From positions 1 to 64,000 of the forward strand of contig JAILAR010000097.1 in assembly GCA_024681515.1 (NCBI GenBank): a stretch of DNA of 64,000 nucleotides. The letters are read 5' to 3'. Source of the stretch: Eubacterium sp. GTDB taxonomy: Bacteria; Bacillota; Clostridia; Lachnospirales; Lachnospiraceae. The notes beneath the pieces are model-generated. The model was not told the origin of the DNA and ran no database searches. It saw nothing but the letters and a program-made list of their open reading frames with translations. This document shows positions 49,357-59,137 of this stretch, one piece after another (the first letter of the stretch is position 1; each line of letters starts with the position of its first letter). Made by a program: the position numbers and the translations under genes.

Positions 49357-50466
49357 ATGGAAACCATGCATGAATGGGTCACGGTAAAAAAGAAACAAAT
49401 GAATCTCTGGATCCTGATCGGAAGTGGCGCAGCCATCGTGCCGATGTTTCTTCTGGCGAAGACAGTCGTCCAAAAATATCTGCTGGCGAGGATCGTGGAT
49501 GATCTGTCTCTCGGAGGCAGGATCGGGTATTTCTGCCTGTGTGCCGTACTGTATCTGGCAAATATGTGGCTGGTGGAGATCTTTTTTTCCGGGCTGAGCA
49601 AATGGCTGCTGGATCGGGAGAGCTATGTGGTTCTCCGGAAAAGCTCGACGGAGAATCCTGCCGCGGTACATTTCTATGAGGAATACCAGAGGAAGATGCA
49701 CAGGATCGCATTTCTCAATCAGGTGCTCTTAAATGTCCTGATGGTGGGCCTGCTGATGTTTTATCTGCTGAAGGGAGGCAGCGCGGGACAGTTTTCCCTG
49801 GTGATCTGGCTGGTATGCTTTCTCGCGATCCTGAATCCGGTGGATCGGAAGAAGAGACGGGCGGAAATGGAGAGGCGGACAAGGATCCTGTATCATGACT
49901 GTGATCCGGTGTTGTCATTTGATGTCTATGAACTCTTTCTGCAGGAGCCCATGGCCCGGCAGGAAAAGAATATGCATCTGCTTCAGCAGGCGCTGTCCTG
50001 CTATTATCTCTGCGATTATCCCGAAATGCGCCGCAAACTGGACGGAATGCAGAAGATCCTGCTGCAGAATATCCTTGCGGTACGGATCGAGCTGAAAGGG
50101 ATGGCGGCCATAGATGAGAACCGGCCGGATCTCTTTCAGCAGTATTCCGAAGAATTGGCCGAACTGGAGGGGAAGCTTCGGATGACGGAAGCAACGCGGA
50201 AGGTATTCCTGAATGTCCGGAAGGATTGGCAGGGACGGATCGATCTGGCGAGCCCGGATCCCTCCAGGGCTGAAGCGTATGTGAATGAAGAGCTTGCGAA
50301 AGGAAAGCACCCTGTTGAATGGATGGACAGTACCTTCCAGATGGCCTGGATCCAGCTCTGCCGTGGTGAAAAAGAGCAGGCCAGAGCAAATCTGCAATTG
50401 GTGGCGGAACGCGCCGGGACCATGGCGATCAAAAAGAAAGCGGTGGAAATGCTGAAAACTATATGA
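49357..50466 (+). CDS. Hypothetical membrane protein
   Basis: METMHEWVTVKKKQMNLW start after AAAGGG; several TM helices; upstream ORF extension is repeat DNA. Confidence 0.65.
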   Translation: METMHEWVTVKKKQMNLWILIGSGAAIVPMFLLAKTVVQKYLLARIVDDLSLGGRIGYFCLCAVLYLANMWLVEIFFSGLSKWLLDRESYVVLRKSSTENPAAVHFYEEYQRKMHRIAFLNQVLLNVLMVGLLMFYLLKGGSAGQFSLVIWLVCFLAILNPVDRKKRRAEMERRTRILYHDCDPVLSFDVYELFLQEPMARQEKNMHLLQQALSCYYLCDYPEMRRKLDGMQKILLQNILAVRIELKGMAAIDENRPDLFQQYSEELAELEGKLRMTEATRKVFLNVRKDWQGRIDLASPDPSRAEAYVNEELAKGKHPVEWMDSTFQMAWIQLCRGEKEQARANLQLVAERAGTMAIKKKAVEMLKTI

Positions 50467-50578
50467 TTTATATGACAGTTGCGTGTTTTTGATTGATTTT
50501 CTGAAATAAAATGCTACAATATCGATACTGTTAATACCAGCACTGCCAAAAGAGCGGCAGATTCGGAGGTGTATTTTC

Positions 50579-51322
50579 ATGAAGAAAAGCGGCAGAAAGT
50601 TTGTTGCTGTAATAAGTGCGGTCTGCCTTCTGTCCATGGCCGGTTGTGGCTTTGAGGACGGAAGAAATGTGAAATCCAAGAACGCCGTAGAAGATGCGAT
50701 CCAGGGGCAGATCGCTGTAGAGGAACAAAAAACCTCAGCGGCGACAGAAGCAGTAACGGAATCGACCACCATTGAGGTGGATACCGGATCCGTACAGGAA
50801 TCGATCAGTACGGAAGAACCGCTGACGGAATCTGAAACAGAGAAGAAGGCGGAGCGAACACCGGAAGATGACAGGAAATTGCTGGATGAGATTCATGCGG
50901 CTTATCAGGATACGGCGGATATGTCGGTGGATATTGACCTTACCGCCATGGATGGTGATATGGTCTATGCTACGGTATACCAGATGATCTATGGGGATCC
51001 GGATGCTTATGTCGGGAAGACCTTCAAAGCCGCAGGCACACTTACGATAGCGACCTCCAACGTCACGAATCTCTATTATCCTTACGTTTTGATCAAGGAT
51101 GCGCTGGCTTGCTGTCAGCAGGGTGTGGAGTTTCAGTGGGGAGAAGGAGATCACACCACGCCGGAGGATTTTGCAGAGGAAGGATCCGAGATCGAGGTGA
51201 TCGGTACCTTTGAAACCTACCGGGAAGAAGGAGATCCGTCCCTGTATACCAGACTGAAAGACACAAATGTCAAGGTTATCAGTGAACCGGAGAAGCATAA
51301 GATCACATTTACCTATGACTAA
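50579..51322 (+). CDS. Putative lipoprotein
   Basis: MKKSGRKFVAVISAVCLLSMAGCG lipobox; RBS GGAGGTG. Confidence 0.75.
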   Translation: MKKSGRKFVAVISAVCLLSMAGCGFEDGRNVKSKNAVEDAIQGQIAVEEQKTSAATEAVTESTTIEVDTGSVQESISTEEPLTESETEKKAERTPEDDRKLLDEIHAAYQDTADMSVDIDLTAMDGDMVYATVYQMIYGDPDAYVGKTFKAAGTLTIATSNVTNLYYPYVLIKDALACCQQGVEFQWGEGDHTTPEDFAEEGSEIEVIGTFETYREEGDPSLYTRLKDTNVKVISEPEKHKITFTYD

Positions 51323-51346
51323 ATAAAGAATATACTATGCAGTGGG

Positions 51347-51395
51347 GGAGCATACACCGGCAGCGCAAGGCTTTGAGACGGCGTATGCTTCTTTG
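51347..51395 (+). terminator. Possible terminator
   Basis: AGCATACACCG..CGGCGTATGCTTCTTT. Confidence 0.45.
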
Positions 51396-51581
51396 CTTTC
51401 TGTGGAAGAATTACCATAATATCGATGATGAGAGACGTATTTTTAACAGAAGTGTCTGTCAATAATGTACAAATCGTAAAAAGATTTACATAAAATCTTG
51501 TGGTTGCTATTGCAAAGCCACAAAATGTAGTGTAAACTGTACAAGTTAAAGTCTACCTATTTCAGATATGGAGAATATAAC

Positions 51582-54500
51582 ATGAGTGATGAAATGAGAG
51601 TGAATTCCGAAACAGAGGAAGATCTGGACTTCATCCGTGAATTGGAGGAAGAGGAAGAGGAGCTTCTGTCAGGAAAGCGCAGACCCGAGCGGACACTATA
51701 TGGTTACGGCGGAACGGCGGAACGGTATGGCGTGAGCAGAAGCTACGCGGCAACCGGAACCGACGGCACATCTTCTTATGCCCGAACCGGATCTGCTGAG
51801 GCTGATGAGTCGAGGCGTCCATGGCGTACGAACGGGCAGGATCGGCGGGAGAAGACGGTTGCTAAACCATCCAGTCAGGGAATCTTTGACGAGACGGAAA
51901 CGGGCCATACGGCTCCGAAAGCGCGGAATATCCGAATGTCAGCGCTGCAGGCAGAGACAAGTGTTCCGACGGAGAGAACTGTGGGAGTGGCCGCAGGACC
52001 CGTAGCAGGGTTAGCCGCGCCTGTGAGGTCTTCCAAAGGAACGACCGCAGATTTGTCCGGAAGTTCTCTGCAGCTGCCGCCGGGCGGACGGAACCGTCAG
52101 AGGATCTATGCGGATGCGGAAGGGGAGCGCCCTATGCGTCAGCCGGGAAGTATGCAGAGACCAGGAACATCCCAGTCTTCCGGATATCGGTCTGAGGGAA
52201 ATCCTGAACGAAGAAGATCCGGCGGCGGAGGCAATGGCGGCGGTGGAAACCGTGGCGGCGGGGGCGGAAACCGCGGAAATGGCGGTGGCGGCAATGGCCG
52301 TGATGGTGGAAGCCGCGGAAATCGCGGAAACAGTGGAAAGAAGACGCTTCAGGCAAAGTTCGAGACGTCATTCCAGAATAATAAACAGCTCTTCTTCTTT
52401 ATTTCAAGGGCGATGATTCCTTTCTCGATCTTTTATTATGAGCTGGTATTCAGTCTCGGGACAAAAAAGGAATTTTTTGGATGGCATACCGTCTACATTT
52501 TGCTCTTCTCCATCGCATATGGAATGATCGGATCGGTACTTTCGTCCATTTCCAAGAATCGAAAAGTGAACATGATCGTGAAGGCAGTGCTGATCTTCCT
52601 TCCGGTGATCCTGTTCATAGTAGAGTTCTTTGTGTTCTTCCAGTTTGGTGTATTCTATGATCTGAATACCGTTACGGAAGGTGCGGGCGGTGTTGTAAAG
52701 CAGTTCATGGGTGACGTCATGGATATGGTATTCTCCTTCAAGGGAATCTTCCATATCATCCTGTTCCTGCTGCCGACGGTGGCCTTCCTGATCTTCGAGC
52801 TGAAGATCGATAAGAAACATCTGATGTCCCTGAAGACCGGATGGCGACGAAAGGTGAAGATGGGCATCGTGATCGCAGCTACCTGGATCGGAGCACTTCT
52901 TCTGATCCTGATCGCGAAGACGTATCGGGAGACCTACTGGTCCAAGTATACATTTGAGCCGAATGTCGTTAATTTCGGTCTGCTGACCGGTGTTCGTCAG
53001 GAAGTCCAGCGAAAGATCACCAATGCGGATAAAAATCGAGGGTTTGATATTGATGCCGATGATGATACAACGGCAACGGAACCGTCCAGCGGCAGCCCTG
53101 TTCCGGGAAGTACGGATACAGGTGTGACCCCGGGAAGCGAGCAGGCTACCACGGAGAAGCCGAAGGAATACAAGATGGCGACCTATGCCGTGGATTATTC
53201 GCAGCTTGCGGATGAAGAAACCAGCGATACCTATGCGGATCTGGATACCTATGTCGGCTCCGTGAAGCCGTATAAGACAAATGATTATACCGGCATGTTC
53301 AAGGGCAAGAACCTGATCTTCATTTCAGCAGAGGCCTTCAGCGGTGATATCATTGATCCGGAACTGACACCGACGTTATACCGTATGGCAACCAAGGGTA
53401 TCAATTTCACTGATTACTATCAGCCGGCAACGGCAGGTACTACGGGCGGTGAGTTTGAGAACCTGATGGGCTTCTTCCCCACTATGGGTGGTAAGTCCAT
53501 GAAGCAGACGGCAAGCTACAACAACTATTTCACCATGGGAAGTCAGCTGGATCGGCTGGGTTACTATGGAAAGATGTTCCATAACAACGATTATACCTAT
53601 TACAGCCGTGATCTGACACATGTGAACCTGGGTTACTGCGACGGGTTTGAGGGTGTCGGAAATGGTGCTGAGGCGTACATCAGCGGCGGCTGGCCGGAAA
53701 GTGATCTGGAGATGATGGAAGGAACACTTCCGCAGTACATCAACAAACAGCCGTTCAATATTTACTACATGTCCGTCAGCGGACATTCCTCCTACAGTTA
53801 CAACTCCAATGCCATGTCCAGAAAACATTGGGATAAGGTGGAGAACCTTCCGTATTCGGAAGATGTTAAAGCGTATATCGCATGTAATCTGGAGCTGGAG
53901 GCGGCGCTGACATACCTGATCGATCAGCTGGAGAAGGCCGGAATCGCAGATGAAACCGTAATCTGTATTTCAGCGGATCATTTCCCGTACGGTCTGGATG
54001 ATGATGCGGCGTTGGGCGAGATGCCGCTGTTGTCAGAACTGTACGGATACACCGTAACCAACTATCTGCAGCGTGACCATAACCGACTGATCCTCTGGAG
54101 CGGTTGTCTGGAGAAGATGGAACCGATCATCGTGGATGATCCGGTCTGCTCCATCGATATCCTGCCGACGCTGTCGAATCTGTTCGGAACGGAATGGGAT
54201 TGTCGGTTGCTTCCGGGTAGAGATGTATTCTCGGATACGGATCCGATCATGTTCAATCTGTGGTACAACTGGAAGACAGACAAGGGTACTTATATCGGTG
54301 GTGAGTTTACACCGGCAAATGCAGCTGAAAAGCTTCCGGATGATTATGTGGACAAGATCAACCGGATCGTAAGCAACAAGATCAATTACTGCTATGGCGT
54401 TCTTGAAACCGATTACTTCGGACATTTGTACAATAAGGGCGTCTTCCCCGAGATTAAGAAGGAATACGACTATACGAAGAACATGGGAAGAGCAGCCTAT

Positions 54501-54677
54501 ACACCGACGCCAAGCAGCGGCGGAACGGACTCTGGAACCGGAACGGGGACAGGTGATGGAACCGGCAACGGAACCGGTACAGGTACAGGTACAGGTGACA
54601 ATGCCGGCACCGGCGATAATGCGGGTACCGGAAATGACACAAATAACGCCGGAAACGGCGATGGGATGACACCATAA
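51582..54677 (+). CDS. LTA synthase/sulfatase-family membrane protein with disordered N- and C-termini
   Basis: Five-TM-like region; NLIFISAEAFSGDIIDPELTPTLYRMATKGINFTDYYQPATAGTTGGEFENLMG; CISADHFPYG. Confidence 0.9.
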   Translation: MSDEMRVNSETEEDLDFIRELEEEEEELLSGKRRPERTLYGYGGTAERYGVSRSYAATGTDGTSSYARTGSAEADESRRPWRTNGQDRREKTVAKPSSQGIFDETETGHTAPKARNIRMSALQAETSVPTERTVGVAAGPVAGLAAPVRSSKGTTADLSGSSLQLPPGGRNRQRIYADAEGERPMRQPGSMQRPGTSQSSGYRSEGNPERRRSGGGGNGGGGNRGGGGGNRGNGGGGNGRDGGSRGNRGNSGKKTLQAKFETSFQNNKQLFFFISRAMIPFSIFYYELVFSLGTKKEFFGWHTVYILLFSIAYGMIGSVLSSISKNRKVNMIVKAVLIFLPVILFIVEFFVFFQFGVFYDLNTVTEGAGGVVKQFMGDVMDMVFSFKGIFHIILFLLPTVAFLIFELKIDKKHLMSLKTGWRRKVKMGIVIAATWIGALLLILIAKTYRETYWSKYTFEPNVVNFGLLTGVRQEVQRKITNADKNRGFDIDADDDTTATEPSSGSPVPGSTDTGVTPGSEQATTEKPKEYKMATYAVDYSQLADEETSDTYADLDTYVGSVKPYKTNDYTGMFKGKNLIFISAEAFSGDIIDPELTPTLYRMATKGINFTDYYQPATAGTTGGEFENLMGFFPTMGGKSMKQTASYNNYFTMGSQLDRLGYYGKMFHNNDYTYYSRDLTHVNLGYCDGFEGVGNGAEAYISGGWPESDLEMMEGTLPQYINKQPFNIYYMSVSGHSSYSYNSNAMSRKHWDKVENLPYSEDVKAYIACNLELEAALTYLIDQLEKAGIADETVICISADHFPYGLDDDAALGEMPLLSELYGYTVTNYLQRDHNRLILWSGCLEKMEPIIVDDPVCSIDILPTLSNLFGTEWDCRLLPGRDVFSDTDPIMFNLWYNWKTDKGTYIGGEFTPANAAEKLPDDYVDKINRIVSNKINYCYGVLETDYFGHLYNKGVFPEIKKEYDYTKNMGRAAYTPTPSSGGTDSGTGTGTGDGTGNGTGTGTGTGDNAGTGDNAGTGNDTNNAGNGDGMTP

Positions 54678-54720
54678 TCGGTCCCGAAATCTAACAAGGG
54701 ATCTGAAAATGATCTGCAAA

Positions 54721-54756
54721 AAAGAACCGGCGTGGGCATGGCCCACGCCGGTTTTG
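54721..54756 (+). terminator. Rho-independent terminator
   Basis: ACCGGCGTGGGC-atg-GCCCACGCCGGTTTTG. Confidence 0.9.
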
Positions 54757-54817
54757 CTGTTATCATATTATTGCCGTTTTTATGACGGTGGTTAGAATGG
54801 ATACTGATACTGTCCGA

Positions 54818-55873
54818 TCAGCTTCGTGTATAAGAATCCGAATTATACGAATCCGAGGTTGCAGAGTCCGGTGCAACGAGAACGGTTGTGTCATCCTCGG
54901 AGGATGAAGCGCCCGGGAAGCTTGCTCCCTGTGCCTGCGGATCCTGGACCTGAGTATCTGTGCCGTAGGGGGCTGCGCCTGTGTTTGCATACGGATTTGC
55001 AGGAGCTTCTGTACCGGCGGCGCCGTATGGGTTCGTGCCTGCTGTGTATGGGTTCGGTGTTTCAGCCTGGCTTCCTGCCGCGTAGGGGTTCGTGCTATCC
55101 GGAGCATTCATGCTTGCCGCATAGGGATTCGCAGTAGCACTTGCTCCGTTCAGAAACGGATTCAGGGACGGATCCGCTGCATTTTCACGGGCGATGGCCT
55201 GGATATCTTCCACGTTCTTCATCTGCTTCCGGCTGCCAAAAGCACCGAGGATACAGAAGAATGCCAGGAGCAGGAAGAATCCGAGATACAGGAACTTTGA
55301 GAGGCGGGATTCCGTTGCGTCCAGTGTGAGTTCGTAGATCTGTTTGAAATACTCCGTTGTAACACCGGCCTGAGAGAGCTGTTGCTTGTAGAAACCGAGG
55401 ATCTGGGAATCCATGGTGGTGATCTTGCCGGTCAGCTCCACCGTGTCGTCGGGCCACTGCTCGGATTCACCGGTCAGAAGAGCCCAGGAGGCGTCAACCA
55501 TTTTTTCCAGACGATCGATATCGCTCTTGTTCTTTACGGTTGCGGAAATGACATAGAGCGCATCTTCATCGAAGAGGACGATGGCGTAGTGCTGGTCGGT
55601 ACCGATGGGGATGATCCCGTTGATCCGGTGCTTTGTCTCCGCATAATTTCCGAGAACCAGCTTGACATTCAGTGTGGCGTAGTCTCCTTTTTGGGGAGCG
55701 TTGCCCATCATGATCTCGGTGTTCAGCTGCGTGGTTTTGCCCAGGATCATATAATTCCAGTGGATTGCAATCCAGATCCCGGCGACGGCGAGGAAGATGC
55801 CTGCCAGGACGAAGCAGAGGATCATCGACTTTCTGTATTCGTTTTTGGTTTTCTTTTTGGTTGGCTTTGCCAT
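54818..55873 (-). CDS. Hypothetical membrane protein with NPYA-repeat C-terminus
   Basis: Two TM helices; C-terminal NPYAASMN/NPYAAGSQ/NPYTAGTNPYG repeats. Confidence 0.7.
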   Translation of the reverse strand: MAKPTKKKTKNEYRKSMILCFVLAGIFLAVAGIWIAIHWNYMILGKTTQLNTEIMMGNAPQKGDYATLNVKLVLGNYAETKHRINGIIPIGTDQHYAIVLFDEDALYVISATVKNKSDIDRLEKMVDASWALLTGESEQWPDDTVELTGKITTMDSQILGFYKQQLSQAGVTTEYFKQIYELTLDATESRLSKFLYLGFFLLLAFFCILGAFGSRKQMKNVEDIQAIARENAADPSLNPFLNGASATANPYAASMNAPDSTNPYAAGSQAETPNPYTAGTNPYGAAGTEAPANPYANTGAAPYGTDTQVQDPQAQGASFPGASSSEDDTTVLVAPDSATSDSYNSDSYTRS

Positions 55874-55991
55874 TGATATACCTCCGGTGATGCATTATCT
55901 TTTTGCATGCTGAAACCTGTGCTATAATAGGCTTTGAAACATACAGACACTGAAACATTATATATAACGAGATTGAAAAAGGCAACGGGAA

Positions 55992-57953
55992 ATGAAACGA
56001 TATATTAAAGAAATGCTGGAAACCTATACAGGGCGGGATCTGTCCCCCTGGCATATGCCCGGCCATAAACGCAGGCCCGTGCTGGGCGGACTGTGGGACG
56101 ATGTGTTCCGATTGGATGTAACGGAGGTTCCGGGAACGGACGATCTGCATCGTGCAACGGGTCCGATCCTGGAATCCGAACAGGCGGCAGCAGATATGGT
56201 GGGAGCGGCCTATGCCCATTATCTGGTGGGCGGATCCACGGCAGGGATCCTTGCTGCGATAGGAGCGACCGCAATGCTGTGGAGAGAGGACCTGTACCGA
56301 AATCATGCTTGGAGACCTGCCTGGATGACTGATTCGGAAGACACTCAGGAACCTGCTTCGGAATCCGATTCAAGTTCAGCTTCGGAAGACGATCCGACGG
56401 AGCAACTCTTTGACTGGATGGCCCCGGGTGCGGCGAAGAAAGAGGTTTCCTTTGAAAAGATACGGACGGAGCTGGATGCGCTTACTCCGATCTTCCTGGT
56501 GGGTGCGAACTGCCATCTCTCCGTTCATCATGGTCTGAGGCTCGCGGGAGCGGAAATGATAATGCTGAGGACAGAAAATGATTCGGACTATGGACCGATC
56601 TCTTCGGAGGAATTGCTTCGTGTTCTTTCTGAGGAAGTGAAGGATCTGCGACGGGTCGCAGGATGTATCATTACCTCACCGACTTACGGCGGAAGTCTGT
56701 CTCCTTTGGGGGAACTGCATGCGGTTCTTGAAGTGTACGGCATTCGTATGATCGTGGATGAAGCCCATGGGGCACATTTGCCGTTTTCCTCGGAGCTTGC
56801 GGGTTTCAGCGGCATATCTTGCGGAGCGGATTATGTGATCGCAAGTCTGCACAAGACCCTGCCGGCCCTGACACAGACAGCGGTTCTCTATGTGGGAGGG
56901 GATCGAAGAGAGGAACCGGATCCGAATGAAGATTACCATGTCAGTATGATAGATGAGCAGGGAAAGGTGATGGCGAGGCGGGAGATTTGTATCCACTCGG
57001 AGCTGTCGGTGTTTCAGAGCAGTTCCCCTTCCTACATCCTGATGCTTTCTGCGGAAGAGGCGCTGGCCTGGGCGGATGAAAATCGTGAGAAGATAGATAC
57101 ATATGTCCGGAGGATGTGGGATTTCCGGGAGGAATTAAGAGAGGCGTTGTCTGCGCTGAAACTTGTTCAATACGGCGCGGACCAGGATCCTTCGCGTATG
57201 GTCCTGACCGTGGCTCCGGAATTTTTTGCCGGTTGGCAGGCGGTGATCGAGGAGTCGAGGAACCTGGCGGATCGGCTGAAGGGAGGCTATGATAAAGAGG
57301 CCTATGACCGTTATTTTGAGCAGAACCATATTATGGAATCATGTTGCAGGGGGACGCAAATGGCTCGCTGGCTGGAGCAGGAAACCGGGATCGTTGTAGA
57401 GCTTGCCGGATTCAGTGAAATGATCCTGATCTCCACGGTATGTGATGAGGAGTCGGATCTGCAGCGGCTGAAAGAATCTCTGATCTCGCTAGACCGCTGG
57501 ATCATGGAGAAGAGGGATACCGAGTGTGCGGCTATACAGCGGCAGATCGAGAGTGTGCGTGCAGAGCTGGAAGCCAGGGAGACGGAACTTTTGTCTGAAA
57601 AAACGAAATTCTGCGAAGATAAGAGGAAATCTGTCGGAATCGGAAATGAAAAGAAACGCAGACGTCGCAGGAAAAGAGAGAGTGCTTCTGGCATGGAAGT
57701 TCGGAAGCGCCGGGAACCGAACGCGGACGTTGAAGAGCGACCTGAATCGAATGTCGAACAGGAGCGTGTGACCGGACCTGCGCCCGGAATCGGATCTCCG
57801 CGCCTGCCGAAGGTGGGGGACTTTGTGCAGCGAGATATTTATGTCTATCCGCCGGGAGTGCCCATCGTCCGGGCAGGGCAGCGGGTGACGGAGGAAGCGC
57901 TCAGAAGGCTGCAGGAAGAGCAGGCGGCAGGACGGCGGATCTACGGCCTGTGA
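55992..57953 (+). CDS. Orn/Lys/Arg decarboxylase-family PLP enzyme
   Basis: SPWHMPGHKRRP, DVTEVPGTDDLHRATGPI, VDEAHGAHLPF, ASLHKTLPALTQTAVL; upstream of tmk-holB as for B. subtilis yaaO. Confidence 0.92.
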   Translation: MKRYIKEMLETYTGRDLSPWHMPGHKRRPVLGGLWDDVFRLDVTEVPGTDDLHRATGPILESEQAAADMVGAAYAHYLVGGSTAGILAAIGATAMLWREDLYRNHAWRPAWMTDSEDTQEPASESDSSSASEDDPTEQLFDWMAPGAAKKEVSFEKIRTELDALTPIFLVGANCHLSVHHGLRLAGAEMIMLRTENDSDYGPISSEELLRVLSEEVKDLRRVAGCIITSPTYGGSLSPLGELHAVLEVYGIRMIVDEAHGAHLPFSSELAGFSGISCGADYVIASLHKTLPALTQTAVLYVGGDRREEPDPNEDYHVSMIDEQGKVMARREICIHSELSVFQSSSPSYILMLSAEEALAWADENREKIDTYVRRMWDFREELREALSALKLVQYGADQDPSRMVLTVAPEFFAGWQAVIEESRNLADRLKGGYDKEAYDRYFEQNHIMESCCRGTQMARWLEQETGIVVELAGFSEMILISTVCDEESDLQRLKESLISLDRWIMEKRDTECAAIQRQIESVRAELEARETELLSEKTKFCEDKRKSVGIGNEKKRRRRRKRESASGMEVRKRREPNADVEERPESNVEQERVTGPAPGIGSPRLPKVGDFVQRDIYVYPPGVPIVRAGQRVTEEALRRLQEEQAAGRRIYGL

Positions 57954-57977
57954 TTCTTCATTCTGACCATTCGACGA

Positions 57978-58061
57978 GGCACTATACAGGAATGGGCATG
58001 ATGCCGTTCGAGGGTCGCGCTGCCGGGCCGAGAAAGGCATCTGTGCCCATTCCATAGTGCC
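57978..58061. other. Long imperfect palindrome/structured RNA candidate
   Basis: GGCACTAT-aca-GGAATGGGCA-t-GATGCC..GGCATC-tg-TGCCCATTCC-ATAGTGCC. Confidence 0.85.
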
Positions 58062-58136
58062 GAGGACAATTTATGTGATAGAAATCCTGACTATTACCTG
58101 ACAGAGACTGACATAATTCGGTGGTTGATAATCCAT

Positions 58137-58191
58137 GTGGTTTGAAGTATGATAGAGACGGTGGTTTGAAGTATGATAGAGACGGTGGTTT
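58137..58191 (+). repeat. 24-bp tandem repeat, 2.3 units
   Basis: GTGGTTTGAAGTATGATAGAGACG x2 + GTGGTTT. Confidence 0.95.
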
Positions 58192-58260
58192 AAATCTGGC
58201 AAGGCAGCAATGGGGGCGGCTTTGCAGAACAAGGAAGATTATAGATGGGGGTGCAGCGAT

Positions 58261-58899
58261 ATGACGAAGGATATCGAGCTATTTACGCAAAACAGTATCA
58301 AGATCATGGAAGGCGATCGAAGGATCTACATCGATCCGTTTCAGATGCGCAGGGAGCCGCAGAATGCGGACTTTATCCTGATCACACATGATCATTATGA
58401 TCATTTTTCTCCGAAGGACATCGCAAAGGTGGCTTCTCCGTCAACGGTTCTGGTGGTTCCGGAGACCATGGCCGAGAAAGCGAAGGAAGTTGAATCGCTG
58501 GTTGCGAAGATCTGTACGGTGCGTCCCGGTGAGGAATATGTCTTTGACGGGCTTCGATTGGAGACGGTGGCCGCCTACAATATCGGAAAGGCGTTTCATC
58601 CGAAGGAAGCAGGATGGGTAGGCTATATCGTGATCATTGCCGGGCAGCGGATCTATATCGCAGGGGATACGGATGAGACCGCAGAGGCTCTGGATGTGAT
58701 CTGTGATATCGCCATGGTGCCCGTGGGAGGAACCTATACCATGGACGCCCGGGAGGCGGCGCGGTTGGTGAACAATATCAAGCCGAAGGCAGCGATCCCG
58801 ACACACTACGGGAATTCGGTCAGCTCCAAATCTGCAGCGGAGACCTTCCGTGAGCATGTGGATCTGTCAATTAAGGTTGAGATAAAAATGCTTTATTGA
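58261..58899 (+). CDS. MBL-fold metallo-hydrolase
   Basis: ILITHDHYDHFSPKDI, IAGDTDET, IPTHYG. Confidence 0.92.
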   Translation: MTKDIELFTQNSIKIMEGDRRIYIDPFQMRREPQNADFILITHDHYDHFSPKDIAKVASPSTVLVVPETMAEKAKEVESLVAKICTVRPGEEYVFDGLRLETVAAYNIGKAFHPKEAGWVGYIVIIAGQRIYIAGDTDETAEALDVICDIAMVPVGGTYTMDAREAARLVNNIKPKAAIPTHYGNSVSSKSAAETFREHVDLSIKVEIKMLY

Positions 58900-58915
58900 T
58901 CGGGATGATGAATGC

Positions 58916-58957
58916 AAAACGAGTAACCATTTTATATGTGGTTACTCGTTTTTGTTT
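58916..58957 (+). terminator. Rho-independent terminator
   Basis: AAAACGAGTAACCA..TGGTTACTCGTTTTTGTTTT. Confidence 0.85.
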
Positions 58958-58993
58958 TCGGGCCGGTTATTTATAAAGGTTTTCGTGGGATTA

Positions 58994-59022
58994 TTGAACG
59001 TATTTAAACAACATGTTATAAT
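58994..59022 (+). promoter_or_regulatory. SigA-type promoter upstream of ispE
   Basis: TTGAAC - 17 nt - TATAAT. Confidence 0.7.
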
Positions 59023-59137
59023 GATGAATACAGGCATACTGTATACAATGTGCACGATCATATTTTGCGGATGACGGAACATGGCTTAGAAAGATGTCGG
59101 TTGGACATATTAATTGATCGTTAACGGGGGATAGGAT

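Noticed and set aside
57978-58061. SRP RNA, 6S RNA or tmRNA as identity for the long hairpin
   Set aside because: Lacks the SRP GGAA tetraloop domain sequence, the 6S open-bubble length and tmRNA tRNA-like ends.
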